Part shown: one piece after another, positions 1-8,393 of the stretch
Position numbering within the stretch: the stretch's first letter is position 1
Layout of the letters: the number at the start of each line of letters is the position of its first letter
Assembly (NCBI GenBank): GCA_002412775.1
Contig: DHVT01000012.1
Location: forward strand, 124,001 to 188,000
Source of the DNA: Firmicutes bacterium UBA5201
GTDB lineage: Bacteria; Bacillota; Clostridia; Peptostreptococcales; Acidaminobacteraceae
Length of the DNA: 64,000 nt
Reading direction: 5' to 3'
Made by a program: the position numbers and the translations under genes
Notes under the pieces: model-generated
What the model saw: the letters and a program-made list of their open reading frames with translations, nothing else
What the model was told of the DNA's origin: nothing
The model's database searches: none

Positions 1-1
1 G

Positions 2-508
2 ATCCATATGGATTATTTGGATCCCAAACGCGTGGTGCTCCATTATGAATTGCCGCTCAATGAAGTCATTTATGATTTCTTTGATGCCCTTAAATCCAAA
101 ACGCGTGGTTACGGATCACTTGACTATGAGTTCCTTGAGTATCGTGAATCAGATCTTGTGAAACTTGATGTATTGCTGAACAAAGATCTGGTGGACGCAT
201 TTTCGATGATTGTCCATAGATCGAAAGCTGAAAACAGAGGCCGTTTGATTTGTGAGAGATTGAAGGAAGTCATTCCACGTCAAATGTTCGTGATCCCTAT
301 TCAAGCTGCTGTAGGCAACAAAGTCATAGCCAGGGAGACCATCAGCGCCATGAGAAAAGATGTTCTTGCCAAGTGTTATGGTGGTGACATAAGTCGAAAG
401 AAAAAACTGCTTGAAAAGCAAAAAGAGGGCAAGAAAAAAATGCGTCAACTTGGAAACGTGGAAGTTCCGCAACAAGCTTTCTTATCAGTTTTGAAATTTG
501 AGGAATAA
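2..508 (+). CDS. lepA: Elongation factor 4 (LepA), C-terminal part
   Basis: This is the last 168 codons of the back-translocating ribosomal GTPase LepA (EF-4); the GTPase and central domains lie upstream of the window. The visible part is the LepA-specific C-terminal domain: the stretch QMFVIPIQAAVGNKVIARE, followed by a lysine-rich stretch beginning CYGGDISRKKKL and the ending VEVPQQAFLSVLK, is diagnostic of the family. The frame is open at the left edge, so the ATG at 8 is internal. lepA followed by hemW and hrcA is standard Firmicutes order. An intrinsic terminator follows directly. Confidence 0.95.
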   Translation: MHMDYLDPKRVVLHYELPLNEVIYDFFDALKSKTRGYGSLDYEFLEYRESDLVKLDVLLNKDLVDAFSMIVHRSKAENRGRLICERLKEVIPRQMFVIPIQAAVGNKVIARETISAMRKDVLAKCYGGDISRKKKLLEKQKEGKKKMRQLGNVEVPQQAFLSVLKFEE

Positions 509-519
509 TTATAAATTCG

Positions 520-566
520 GACAATCGATCGTCATCAGAATCAAGTGACATCGATTGTCTTTTTTT
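520..566 (+). terminator. Intrinsic terminator after lepA
   Basis: GACAATCGAT (520-529) pairs with ATCGATTGTC (550-559). The inner bases GTCA (531-534) and TGAC (546-549) extend the stem after one bulged base, and seven Ts follow at 560-566. The hemW ribosome-binding site begins only about two bases later, so hemW depends on read-through or on a promoter inside lepA. Confidence 0.85.
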
Positions 567-577
567 GGAGGTTGAAA

Positions 578-1729
578 ATGGAAAAAATAGGTCTTTATAT
601 TCATATACCATTCTGTCATTCCAAATGCGCATACTGCGATTTTTCATCATACGCCATCGGAAACGCACAAAATGAGATTGCAATCGCCCGTTATGTCAAA
701 GCCTTGTTAAAGGAAATCGATCTTTACGGGCAAACGCTGAAGAGCATAGAAGTGGAAACTCTTTTCATAGGAGGAGGTACACCGACTTGCATAGATGGAA
801 AATACATTCACGAGATCATAAACCATCTTAGAAAAACCACAACATTCTCTGAAAAGGCTGAAGTGACGATCGAATCCAATCCCGGAACCATAACCACTGA
901 AAAGTTGGACCACTATCTGTCTGCAGGAATCAATCGGTTCAGCGTGGGATTGCAGACAACAGACAACAATTTGCTGAGTTCGATAGGAAGGATTCATGAT
1001 TTCAACACGTTTGTCACTTCTTTCAACGCCATCAGGGAATCTGGAATAAAAAATATCAATGTTGATATCATGTTCGGGCTTCCAGGTCAAACGCTGGATA
1101 ATCTTCATCATACTTTAGACACGCTCATCGAGCTTTCTCCGGAACACATCTCAGCCTATGCGCTAAAACTCGAGGAGGGTACTCCAATGTATGAGGCGGA
1201 GAAAAAAGGGCTCATTCGAATGCCAGATGAAGAATTGGAACGGACCATGTATCATGAAATCATCAATAAACTCAAAAATAATGGTTATTCTCAATATGAG
1301 ATCTCAAATTTCTCAAAGAAAGGATACGAGTCCAGACACAATCTTGTCTACTGGAAAAACAGACCCTACCTCGGACTTGGACTCGCAGCTCATTCTAAAA
1401 TGGAACAAATCCGTTTTTCAAACGAGACCACCATGTCGAGGTATCTGGAAAGGATTGAAAACGGAGAAAAACCATCTTTGGATCACACTGTGATATCTGA
1501 AAGTGAAGATTTGTTTGAGACCGTCATTTTGGGACTTCGATTAAATGAGGGACTGAATATTCTTCAATTGAACGAGAGGTATGGAATGGATTTCCTTTCT
1601 GAGAATGAAGTCGCCATTTCAAAATTAACAAATCAGGGGTTGGTTCAAATCACTGGAAACATACTCAAATTGACACTTAAGGGGATTGATCTTTCCAATC
1701 AAGTATTTTTGGCCTTTATGAATGATTAA
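578..1729 (+). CDS. hemW: HemW-like radical SAM protein (heme chaperone)
   Basis: A 383-residue radical SAM protein of the HemW family, formerly called oxygen-independent coproporphyrinogen III oxidase-like. HemW binds heme and is thought to deliver it to target proteins. The cluster motif CxxxCxxC is at Cys13, Cys17 and Cys20 (IPFCHSKCAYC), followed by the glycine motif FIGGGTPT. HemW has CxxxCxxC without the further cysteine of true HemN, which fits. The start at 578 sits behind GGAGG; the in-frame GTG at 545 lies inside the terminator hairpin and was rejected. It lies between lepA and hrcA, the usual place in Clostridia. Confidence 0.93.
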   Translation: MEKIGLYIHIPFCHSKCAYCDFSSYAIGNAQNEIAIARYVKALLKEIDLYGQTLKSIEVETLFIGGGTPTCIDGKYIHEIINHLRKTTTFSEKAEVTIESNPGTITTEKLDHYLSAGINRFSVGLQTTDNNLLSSIGRIHDFNTFVTSFNAIRESGIKNINVDIMFGLPGQTLDNLHHTLDTLIELSPEHISAYALKLEEGTPMYEAEKKGLIRMPDEELERTMYHEIINKLKNNGYSQYEISNFSKKGYESRHNLVYWKNRPYLGLGLAAHSKMEQIRFSNETTMSRYLERIENGEKPSLDHTVISESEDLFETVILGLRLNEGLNILQLNERYGMDFLSENEVAISKLTNQGLVQITGNILKLTLKGIDLSNQVFLAFMND

Positions 1730-1766
1730 CAATTTGTGAACGCACATTAAAATATCAAATAGAAGG

Positions 1767-1795
1767 TTGACAAAATGGCCATATCGGAGTAATAT
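1767..1795 (+). promoter_or_regulatory. Sigma-A promoter of the hrcA heat-shock operon
   Basis: A consensus -35 TTGACA (1767-1772) is separated by 17 bases from the -10 TAATAT (1790-1795). The expected transcription start, near 1802, lies just before the CIRCE operator, so bound HrcA would block initiation or early elongation. Confidence 0.85.
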
Positions 1796-1805
1796 ATTTA
1801 TAGAT

Positions 1806-1832
1806 TTAGCACTCGATAGATATGAGTGCTAA
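1806..1832 (+). promoter_or_regulatory. CIRCE operator (HrcA binding site)
   Basis: A perfect CIRCE element: TTAGCACTC (1806-1814), a nine-base spacer, and GAGTGCTAA (1824-1832). It lies between the promoter and the hrcA start, so the operon hrcA-grpE-dnaK-dnaJ is predicted to be repressed by its own first product and released on heat shock. Confidence 0.97.
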
Positions 1833-1848
1833 CAAAGTAGGTGATTAT

Positions 1849-2874
1849 ATGATTTCTGAACGTCAATTGAGAATATTGGAAGCGATCATCAGTGATTTTA
1901 TCGATACCGCACAACCAGTGGGCTCCAGAACGATCTCTAAAAAATATCCATTGGGTGTCAGTTCTGCCACCATTCGCAATGAGATGGCGGACCTTGAGGA
2001 ACTCGGTTATTTGGAACAGCCACACACTTCGTCTGGAAGGATCCCTTCCGATCTTGGATATCGATTATATGTCGACGCACTGGTCAATGTCCATTCCATA
2101 GGCATTGACGAAAAAGAGATTATTCAATCGATGCTTAGAAATAGAATCATCGAGGCAAGCGACCTTGCCAAACAAGCCGCCAAATTGCTTTCCGAATTCA
2201 CCAATTTGGTTGCGATAGTGACCATCCCCAAATTCAACAAATGCAAATTGGCAAATTTGAAACTGATCAAGGTTTCGGACACCAGAGTATTGTTGATCCT
2301 GGTGACGGATACTGGAATAGTCAAGAATATTCAATTGGCGATGTCGTATACAGACCAGTTCATTCTGGACAGAGTATCCGATACCATGTTGAGTTTCTTA
2401 TCTGGTGAGACCATTGAAAATATTGATGTTCGCTCGATTTTGAAACTCAAGGACAAATTACAGAATTTAGGTACTTTTGTAGATTACTTGATTCCAATTT
2501 TGAAAGATGCGCTAAAATCTCTTAATGGCACAGAGCAATATGCTGAAGGACTCTCGCATATCCTTTCCATTCAAGAGTTTGCAGATTCCGAGAAAGCCAA
2601 AGTCATTTTTGATTTCCTCAGGGATGCTCAAAATTTGGAAATTTTCCTCGATGAGGTATCCACAGATCAGCTCTCTATAAAAATAGGTTCTGAAATTGGC
2701 ATAGAATCACTGGATGCCTGCAGTATCATCTCATCCACTTATAAAGTGGATGGCAAGAGTGATGGAAAAATCATTGTATTAGGTCCGAAAAGAATGGATT
2801 ATGGAAATGTTGTCTCAATTGTCAACTATATCAGCAACACTTTATCGGATGTCTTTTCGGGCATTAATCTATAG
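1849..2874 (+). CDS. hrcA: Heat-inducible transcription repressor HrcA
   Basis: A 341-residue HrcA repressor, the CIRCE-binding regulator of class I heat-shock genes. The N-terminal winged helix runs over about residues 1-75 (SERQLRILEAI, then VSSATIRNEMADLEELGYL and TSSGRIPS), followed by a GAF-like dimerisation region. The start is set at ATG 1849. An in-frame ATG at 1822 would place the first codons inside the CIRCE operator and has no ribosome-binding site. HrcA normally needs GroEL to stay active; groEL is not in this window. Confidence 0.96.
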   Translation: MISERQLRILEAIISDFIDTAQPVGSRTISKKYPLGVSSATIRNEMADLEELGYLEQPHTSSGRIPSDLGYRLYVDALVNVHSIGIDEKEIIQSMLRNRIIEASDLAKQAAKLLSEFTNLVAIVTIPKFNKCKLANLKLIKVSDTRVLLILVTDTGIVKNIQLAMSYTDQFILDRVSDTMLSFLSGETIENIDVRSILKLKDKLQNLGTFVDYLIPILKDALKSLNGTEQYAEGLSHILSIQEFADSEKAKVIFDFLRDAQNLEIFLDEVSTDQLSIKIGSEIGIESLDACSIISSTYKVDGKSDGKIIVLGPKRMDYGNVVSIVNYISNTLSDVFSGINL

Positions 2875-2892
2875 AAGGAAGGTGTTTCAGAG

Positions 2893-3480
2893 TTGTCAAA
2901 GAAAAAAGAGAGTAAAAAAAAGAATGAGGACGAAATTTTGAAAAAGAAGAATACGGAAGTAGAGAAAGAAACAACAGAAAAAGAAGAAATTACAGAAAAT
3001 GAAGGCACGGAACAAACTCTTGAAAAAGAGGTCAATAAGGAAATCGAGTTGCAAGAAGCCATTGACCAACTGAACGACAAGTATCTGAGATTGAATGCTG
3101 AATATCAAAATTATCGAAAACGAGTCGAAAAAGAGAAAGCTGATATTTTCAAATATGGTACCGAAAAACTGATTCTCGATTTATTGCCGATGATGGACAA
3201 TTTCGAACGGGCACTCAGTTTAAAGAACACTGAAAAAATGGATCAAAAAATTCTTGACGGCATTGTCATGATCAAGAAGTCTTTTGATGATTTTTTTGAT
3301 AAAAACGGCGTGAAAAAAATCGAAGCACTCGGTCAACCATTTGACCCGGTGATGCACCATGCCGTCATGACGGAATCTGTAGAAGATTCAGCAAGCGAAC
3401 ATGTCATTGAAGTACTGCAAGAAGGTTATTTATTGAATGACAAAGTCATTCGCACAAGTATGGTAAAAGTATCTAATTGA
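2893..3480 (+). CDS. grpE: Nucleotide exchange factor GrpE
   Basis: A 195-residue GrpE, the ADP/ATP exchange factor of DnaK. The first 50 or so residues are almost entirely Lys and Glu, a disordered head. A long dimerising helix follows (LNDKYLRLNAEYQNYRKR), then the beta domain with the conserved ALGQPFDPVMHHAV segment near residue 145. The start is TTG, preceded by GAAGGAAGGTG. It is the second gene of the HrcA-controlled operon and lies 18 bases after hrcA. Confidence 0.95.
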   Translation: MSKKKESKKKNEDEILKKKNTEVEKETTEKEEITENEGTEQTLEKEVNKEIELQEAIDQLNDKYLRLNAEYQNYRKRVEKEKADIFKYGTEKLILDLLPMMDNFERALSLKNTEKMDQKILDGIVMIKKSFDDFFDKNGVKKIEALGQPFDPVMHHAVMTESVEDSASEHVIEVLQEGYLLNDKVIRTSMVKVSN

Positions 3481-3499
3481 ATTTTAAGGAGGCTATATT

Positions 3500-5314
3500 A
3501 TGGCAAAAATAATTGGTATTGACTTAGGAACCACAAATTCATGCGTATCAGTATTGGAAGGCGGAGAAGCCGTTGTAATTCCAAACGCTGAAGGCAATAG
3601 AACGACACCGTCGGTAGTGGCATTCACAAAAACCGGTGAAAGATTGGTTGGAGAAACCGCAAAAAGACAAGCTATCACAAACCCCGATCGTACAATCAGC
3701 TCAATCAAGCGTGAAATGGGTCTGGATCATAAAGTTAAAATTGATGACAAAGTCTATTCACCTCAGGAAATCTCAGCAATGATTTTACAGAAATTGAAAG
3801 CCGATGCTGAAAGTTACTTGGGAGAGACTGTTACAGAAGCTGTCATTACAGTTCCGGCATATTTCACAGACGCTCAAAGACAAGCTACGAAAGATGCAGG
3901 TAAAATTGCCGGTCTAGTAGTAAAGAGAATCATCAATGAGCCAACTGCGGCTTCATTGTCTTACGGACTTGACAAAACAGACAAACAACATAAAATCATG
4001 GTATTTGACCTTGGCGGCGGTACTTTCGACGTCTCAATCCTTGAGATCGGCGACGGTGTTTTCGAAGTGCTTGCAACAAACGGAAACAATCACCTCGGTG
4101 GTGACGACTTCGACAAAATTGTCATGGATCATTTGGCGGAAACGTTTAAGAGCGAACACGGAGTAGACCTCAGAAACGATAAGATGGCGCTTCAAAGATT
4201 GAAAGAAGCGGCTGAAAAAGCTAAAAAAGAGTTGTCCTCAACCCAATCGACAAATATCAACTTGCCATTTATCACAGCAACCGCAGATGGACCGCTTCAC
4301 CTCAACATCGACCTTACAAGATCAAAATTCGATCAATTGACAAAACATCTTGTCGACATGTCTATTGAGCCAGTAAAAAAAGCACTCAAAGACGCTGGTT
4401 TGTCATCAAATGATATCGAACAAGTCATTCTCGTAGGCGGTTCAACAAGAACACCAGCGGTTCAGGAAGCCGTCAAGAAGCTTATTGGCAAAGATCCCCA
4501 CAAAGGCATCAACCCGGATGAGTGTGTCGCTCTTGGAGCAGCCATCCAAGGCGGAGTCCTTTCAGGAGATGTGAAAGATGTCTTATTGCTGGATGTCACA
4601 CCATTATCACTCGGAATTGAGACTTTGGGTGGTGTGTTCACTAGACTGATTGAAAGAAACACAACTATTCCAACAAAGAAAAGTCAAGTATTCTCAACAG
4701 CTGCTGACAATCAGACCGCTGTAGATATCCACGTTCTGCAAGGTGAGCGTCAAATGGCCGGAGACAACGTCACTTTAGGCAGATTCCAACTCGATGGCAT
4801 CCCACCGGCAAGAAGAGGTGTCCCTCAAGTAGAAGTTACTTTTGATATCGATGCCAATGGTATTGTAAATGTAAGTGCCAAAGATCTCGGTACCGGAAAA
4901 ACTCAACATATCACTATCACAGCTTCAACACATCTTAGTGATGATGAAATTGAGAAGAAAGTCAAAGAAGCTGAGATGTTTGCTGAAGAAGACAAAAAGA
5001 AAAAGGAACTGATCGAAGAGCGCAATAAAGCTGATAATATGATCTATGAGATCGAAAAATCATTGAATGACTTGGGAGACCAAGTTTCAGAAGATGAAAA
5101 GTCTGACATCAATGGCAAAATTGAAACGCTCAAGGCTTCTATGGCAACCGATGACATAGAGAAAATCAGAAGCGATTTCGAATCATTGACCAAAGCTTTC
5201 CAACCACTCGCAGAGAAAATATACGCCAATGCCCAAGCTTCAGAAAATCCTGAAGGTCAAAGCTCAAATAACGAAGATTCTGTTGACGAAGCAGATTATG
5301 AAGTGGTAGACTAG
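3500..5314 (+). CDS. dnaK: Molecular chaperone DnaK (Hsp70)
   Basis: A 604-residue Hsp70. The ATPase domain shows IIGIDLGTTNSCVSV at the N terminus, VFDLGGGTFDVSIL near residue 170 and LVGGSTRTPAVQE near residue 315. The substrate domain begins around LLLDVTPLSLGIETLGG, and an acidic tail ends the protein (EADYEVVD). The length fits Firmicutes DnaK, slightly shorter than the proteobacterial form. A strong AAGGAGG precedes the ATG. DnaK folds nascent and stress-damaged proteins with DnaJ and GrpE, both encoded here. Confidence 0.98.
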   Translation: MAKIIGIDLGTTNSCVSVLEGGEAVVIPNAEGNRTTPSVVAFTKTGERLVGETAKRQAITNPDRTISSIKREMGLDHKVKIDDKVYSPQEISAMILQKLKADAESYLGETVTEAVITVPAYFTDAQRQATKDAGKIAGLVVKRIINEPTAASLSYGLDKTDKQHKIMVFDLGGGTFDVSILEIGDGVFEVLATNGNNHLGGDDFDKIVMDHLAETFKSEHGVDLRNDKMALQRLKEAAEKAKKELSSTQSTNINLPFITATADGPLHLNIDLTRSKFDQLTKHLVDMSIEPVKKALKDAGLSSNDIEQVILVGGSTRTPAVQEAVKKLIGKDPHKGINPDECVALGAAIQGGVLSGDVKDVLLLDVTPLSLGIETLGGVFTRLIERNTTIPTKKSQVFSTAADNQTAVDIHVLQGERQMAGDNVTLGRFQLDGIPPARRGVPQVEVTFDIDANGIVNVSAKDLGTGKTQHITITASTHLSDDEIEKKVKEAEMFAEEDKKKKELIEERNKADNMIYEIEKSLNDLGDQVSEDEKSDINGKIETLKASMATDDIEKIRSDFESLTKAFQPLAEKIYANAQASENPEGQSSNNEDSVDEADYEVVD

Positions 5315-5326
5315 TAGAGTTAAACG

Positions 5327-5350
5327 GTAAGGCACCTTATGGTGCCTTGT
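5327..5350 (+). terminator. Hairpin between dnaK and dnaJ
   Basis: AAGGCACC (5329-5336), loop TTAT, GGTGCCTT (5341-5348), extended by two G-U pairs. No T-run follows, so this is more likely an mRNA processing or stabilising hairpin, or a weak attenuator, than a full terminator. It could set dnaK expression above dnaJ. Confidence 0.6.
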
Positions 5351-5378
5351 CTACTTAAACAGAAAGGCGGTATTGAGA

Positions 5379-6578
5379 GTGAGTAAAAGCGACTATTATG
5401 AGTTGCTCGGCGTAGAAAAAAATGCAGATGAAAACGAACTCAAGAAAGCTTATCGAAAATTGGCAATGAAATACCATCCCGATAGAAATCCTGACAATAG
5501 CGAATCAGAAGCCAAATTCAAGGAAATCAATGAGGCTTATGAAGTTTTGAGCGATCCCGAGAAAAGAAGACTTTATGATCAATTCGGACACGCAGGAGTC
5601 AACCAGAATATGGGTGGCGGCGGAGGATTCGGTGGTTTTGAAGGCGGTGGATTCGGTGGCTTTGAGGACATCATCAATGAGATGTTCGGAGGGGGCTTCG
5701 GCTTCGGTGGTTCCGGTGCCAGAAGGAACGGTCCGCGAAAAGGAAAAGATATTCGCGTCGATTTGACCCTTGAGTTTGAGGAAGCGGCATTCGGTAAAAA
5801 GACTACTATTGAGTACTTCCGTACTGAAACATGTGATGTGTGTCACGGTGACGGTAATGAACCCGGTACTTCTACACATAAATGTACGACTTGCAATGGC
5901 ACAGGTGAGGTCAGATACTCCCAACGTTCGTTGTTCGGTGAGTCCATCAGCGTCAAACCGTGTCCAACATGTAAAGGCAAGGGTGAAACATTCGAAAAAC
6001 CATGTCATCAGTGCAAAGGTCATGGTATTGTCAAAAAGAAATATTCGAAAGATGTCGAAATCCCTGCAGGTGTATTTCACGGTGCCAACATGCAGATACG
6101 AGGTGAAGGTGATCTGGGACAAAATGGTGGTCCGAGAGGCGATGTGATTATTGTGATCCGCGTCAAGCCGCACAAGCACTTCACCAGAGACAACAATGAT
6201 ATTTATTATGAATTGTGGGTCACATATGCGCAAGCGGCCCTTGGGGCAGAAGTTTTGGTACCGACACTGGATGGAAAAGCCAAATTCAGCATTCCTGAGG
6301 GAACTCCGAGCGGCAAGCAGTTCAAATTGAAAGGTAAAGGTATTCCAGTTCTCAATGGCTATGGCAGAGGTGACCAATATGTCAAAGTCAACGTTGAGAT
6401 TCCGAAAAACCTAACCAAAAAACAGAAGGAATTGTTGGAGGCGTTTGAGATGGAACTGACTGGAAAGAAACAAAGTACCGTCTCAGAAGATGAACCGAAC
6501 AAAACCTCTACAGGCAAAGGTAAAAAGGGTAAGGAAGACAAAAATTTTTTCGATAAAATGAAAGATGTCCTAAGCTGA
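5379..6578 (+). CDS. dnaJ: Co-chaperone DnaJ (Hsp40)
   Basis: A 399-residue type I DnaJ that stimulates the DnaK ATPase and delivers substrates. The J domain carries His33-Pro34-Asp35. A Gly/Phe-rich linker spans about residues 75-115. Four zinc-binding CxxCxGxG repeats lie at about residues 150-218 (CDVCHGDG, CTTCNGTG, CPTCKGKG, CHQCKGHG). The GTG at 5379 is preferred because AAAGGCGG (5363-5370) is eight bases away; the TTG at 5373 is only two bases from it. The C-terminal tail is lysine-rich. Confidence 0.96.
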   Translation: MSKSDYYELLGVEKNADENELKKAYRKLAMKYHPDRNPDNSESEAKFKEINEAYEVLSDPEKRRLYDQFGHAGVNQNMGGGGGFGGFEGGGFGGFEDIINEMFGGGFGFGGSGARRNGPRKGKDIRVDLTLEFEEAAFGKKTTIEYFRTETCDVCHGDGNEPGTSTHKCTTCNGTGEVRYSQRSLFGESISVKPCPTCKGKGETFEKPCHQCKGHGIVKKKYSKDVEIPAGVFHGANMQIRGEGDLGQNGGPRGDVIIVIRVKPHKHFTRDNNDIYYELWVTYAQAALGAEVLVPTLDGKAKFSIPEGTPSGKQFKLKGKGIPVLNGYGRGDQYVKVNVEIPKNLTKKQKELLEAFEMELTGKKQSTVSEDEPNKTSTGKGKKGKEDKNFFDKMKDVLS

Positions 6579-6589
6579 TCGATTAAATC

Positions 6590-6624
6590 AATAACCTACA
6601 GGATACTGTCCTGTAGGTTATTTT
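6590..6624 (+). terminator. Intrinsic terminator after dnaJ
   Basis: A 14-base-pair perfect stem (6590-6603 with 6609-6622), five-base loop, and a T-rich 3' arm ending TTTT. It closes the chaperone operon before prmA. Confidence 0.85.
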
Positions 6625-6696
6625 ATGTGCTGGACTCACAACTTTCGGTGTGGTATAGTTATCGGTATAAATCATATGAAAAGGATAGGGATTAAT

Positions 6697-7632
6697 ATGG
6701 CATGGTATGAAATCAGTATAAAAACATCCATTATGAGCATTGATGCGGTGAGCAATATATTTTACTCGGAGGGCGCGAAAGGTGTACAGATAACAAATCC
6801 GAAAGATCCGGATATGGATGGAAATTCTTCTGGATTGTGGGATTTTTTTGATCCACAGAATATCAAACTCGATTTTGATGGCGCTTTGGTCACAGCATAT
6901 TTGGACAGAGATGATATCACTGCCACCATAAAGGTGCTCAAGGATAAAGTCAATGGGTTGCAAAGTTTCGGCCTGGATCCAGGTCTGGCGGAGATCGAAT
7001 ATAAGATCGTTTATCAGGAAGATTGGGAAAACGAGTGGAAAAAATATTTCAAGCCGTTTAGATTGGGCAATAAAATCGTAGTCAAACCAAGCTGGGAATC
7101 ATTTGACGCAAGAGAAGGGGATATCGTCATTGAAATTGATCCTGGCAATGCTTTTGGTTCAGGGACCCATGAGACGACCTCGTTATGTATAGAAATGATT
7201 GAAAAATATATTGACGAAAGCTATACTATTGTGGATGTCGGTTGCGGAAGCGGAATACTTTCCATTGCCGCGGGTCTACTTGGTGCGAAAGCTGTCATAG
7301 GAGTTGATATTGATCCCGTTGCAGTCAAAACAGCGGCTCAAAACGTGGAACTCAACCATCTTGAAGACATAACAGACATCAGACAAGGTGATTTGATTTC
7401 TGTCATTACGGAAAAATCGGAAATGGTTGTAGCCAATATCATTGCAGAAGTCATCATTGAGCTTGTTGATGATATTGATAGCATACTTAAGCCTGAAGCG
7501 CTTTTTATAGCATCAGGGATCATTCTCAGCAAAATTGAATCTGTAAGGAACAAACTGGAAAATTCCGGTTTTATCATAGTGGAGATCATTGAAAAAGGGG
7601 AATGGGCAGTAGTCGTTTCCCGAAAGAAATGA
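6697..7632 (+). CDS. prmA: Ribosomal protein L11 methyltransferase PrmA
   Basis: A 311-residue PrmA, which trimethylates ribosomal protein L11 using S-adenosylmethionine. The N-terminal L11-recognition domain begins MAWYEISI. The catalytic domain has FGSGTHETTSLC near residue 152, SAM motif I VDVGCGSGILSIAA near residue 180, and VVANIIAEV. The ATG at 6697 follows AAAGGATAGGG; the in-frame ATG at 6625 abuts the terminator and was rejected. prmA-rsmE downstream of dnaJ is a conserved Firmicutes arrangement. Confidence 0.95.
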   Translation: MAWYEISIKTSIMSIDAVSNIFYSEGAKGVQITNPKDPDMDGNSSGLWDFFDPQNIKLDFDGALVTAYLDRDDITATIKVLKDKVNGLQSFGLDPGLAEIEYKIVYQEDWENEWKKYFKPFRLGNKIVVKPSWESFDAREGDIVIEIDPGNAFGSGTHETTSLCIEMIEKYIDESYTIVDVGCGSGILSIAAGLLGAKAVIGVDIDPVAVKTAAQNVELNHLEDITDIRQGDLISVITEKSEMVVANIIAEVIIELVDDIDSILKPEALFIASGIILSKIESVRNKLENSGFIIVEIIEKGEWAVVVSRKK

Positions 7633-7639
7633 GGACAAT

Positions 7640-8380
7640 GTGCATAGATTTTTTTTAGATCAGAGCGATATCATCCATCAGGATACTATTATAATGAGAA
7701 ACTCCGATTCCATCCATCACTTGGTCAGGGTGTTGCGTATTCAAACCAAGGAGCAAGTGGAACTCATTTCAAGTGATTTCATTTTTTTGTCGAGCGTAGG
7801 TTCCATCTCTGAAAGTGAGATTGTGTTTGAGATCATTGAAAAATCAAATCATGTAAATGAATCTGACATTTCTATCGATTTGTTCCAATGCCTTCCCAAA
7901 GGCCAAAAGATGGAAATGATCTTGCAGAAGAATGTTGAACTTGGTGTTCGTCGTTTCTTTTTGGTTGAATCCAAAAGATGTATCGTTGAATTCAAGGCTA
8001 AGGACATACCTAAGAAAATTGAACGCTATGAGAAAATCATAAAAGAGGCTTCCAAACAGTCCAAGAGAGATCTCATCCCTGAAATAACAGGTGTATTGAA
8101 TATGAATTCAGTATCTGAAAGGATCTCTGATTATGATTTGTTCATCGTTTTGTATGAAAATGAAGATCAACTCGGCATAAAATCATGTCTAAAGAATCGA
8201 AAATTTAAAAATATTGCTGTGTTGGTTGGCCCTGAAGGTGGATTCGATGATGCGGAAATAGGAAAAATGGAAGCTCATGGCGCCAAGGTGGTATCCCTTG
8301 GAAGAAGGATTTTACGTACTGAAACAGCAGGGTTTGTGGCAACCACTTGTATTCAATACGAATCTGGTGGTTTGGAATAG
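7640..8380 (+). CDS. rsmE: 16S rRNA m3U1498 methyltransferase RsmE
   Basis: A 246-residue SPOUT-class methyltransferase that methylates U1498 in the 16S rRNA decoding region. It starts with MHRFFLDQ and ends with the knotted SAM-binding signature: LVGPEGGFDDAEI near residue 195 and SLGRRILRTETA near residue 219. The start is GTG, preceded by GAGGACA, seven bases after prmA stops, so the two are translated from one message. Confidence 0.95.
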   Translation: MHRFFLDQSDIIHQDTIIMRNSDSIHHLVRVLRIQTKEQVELISSDFIFLSSVGSISESEIVFEIIEKSNHVNESDISIDLFQCLPKGQKMEMILQKNVELGVRRFFLVESKRCIVEFKAKDIPKKIERYEKIIKEASKQSKRDLIPEITGVLNMNSVSERISDYDLFIVLYENEDQLGIKSCLKNRKFKNIAVLVGPEGGFDDAEIGKMEAHGAKVVSLGRRILRTETAGFVATTCIQYESGGLE

Positions 8381-8393
8381 AGGAGAGTATTAA

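Noticed and set aside
1822..1848. ATG at 1822 as the start of hrcA
   Set aside because: It lies inside the right half of the CIRCE operator and close to the predicted transcription start, with no ribosome-binding site. ATG 1849 begins with the normal HrcA N terminus.
5505..6377. Long minus-strand frame of 290 codons opposite dnaJ
   Set aside because: It is a shadow of dnaJ. Its translation has no recognisable domain, and no ribosome-binding site or promoter supports it.
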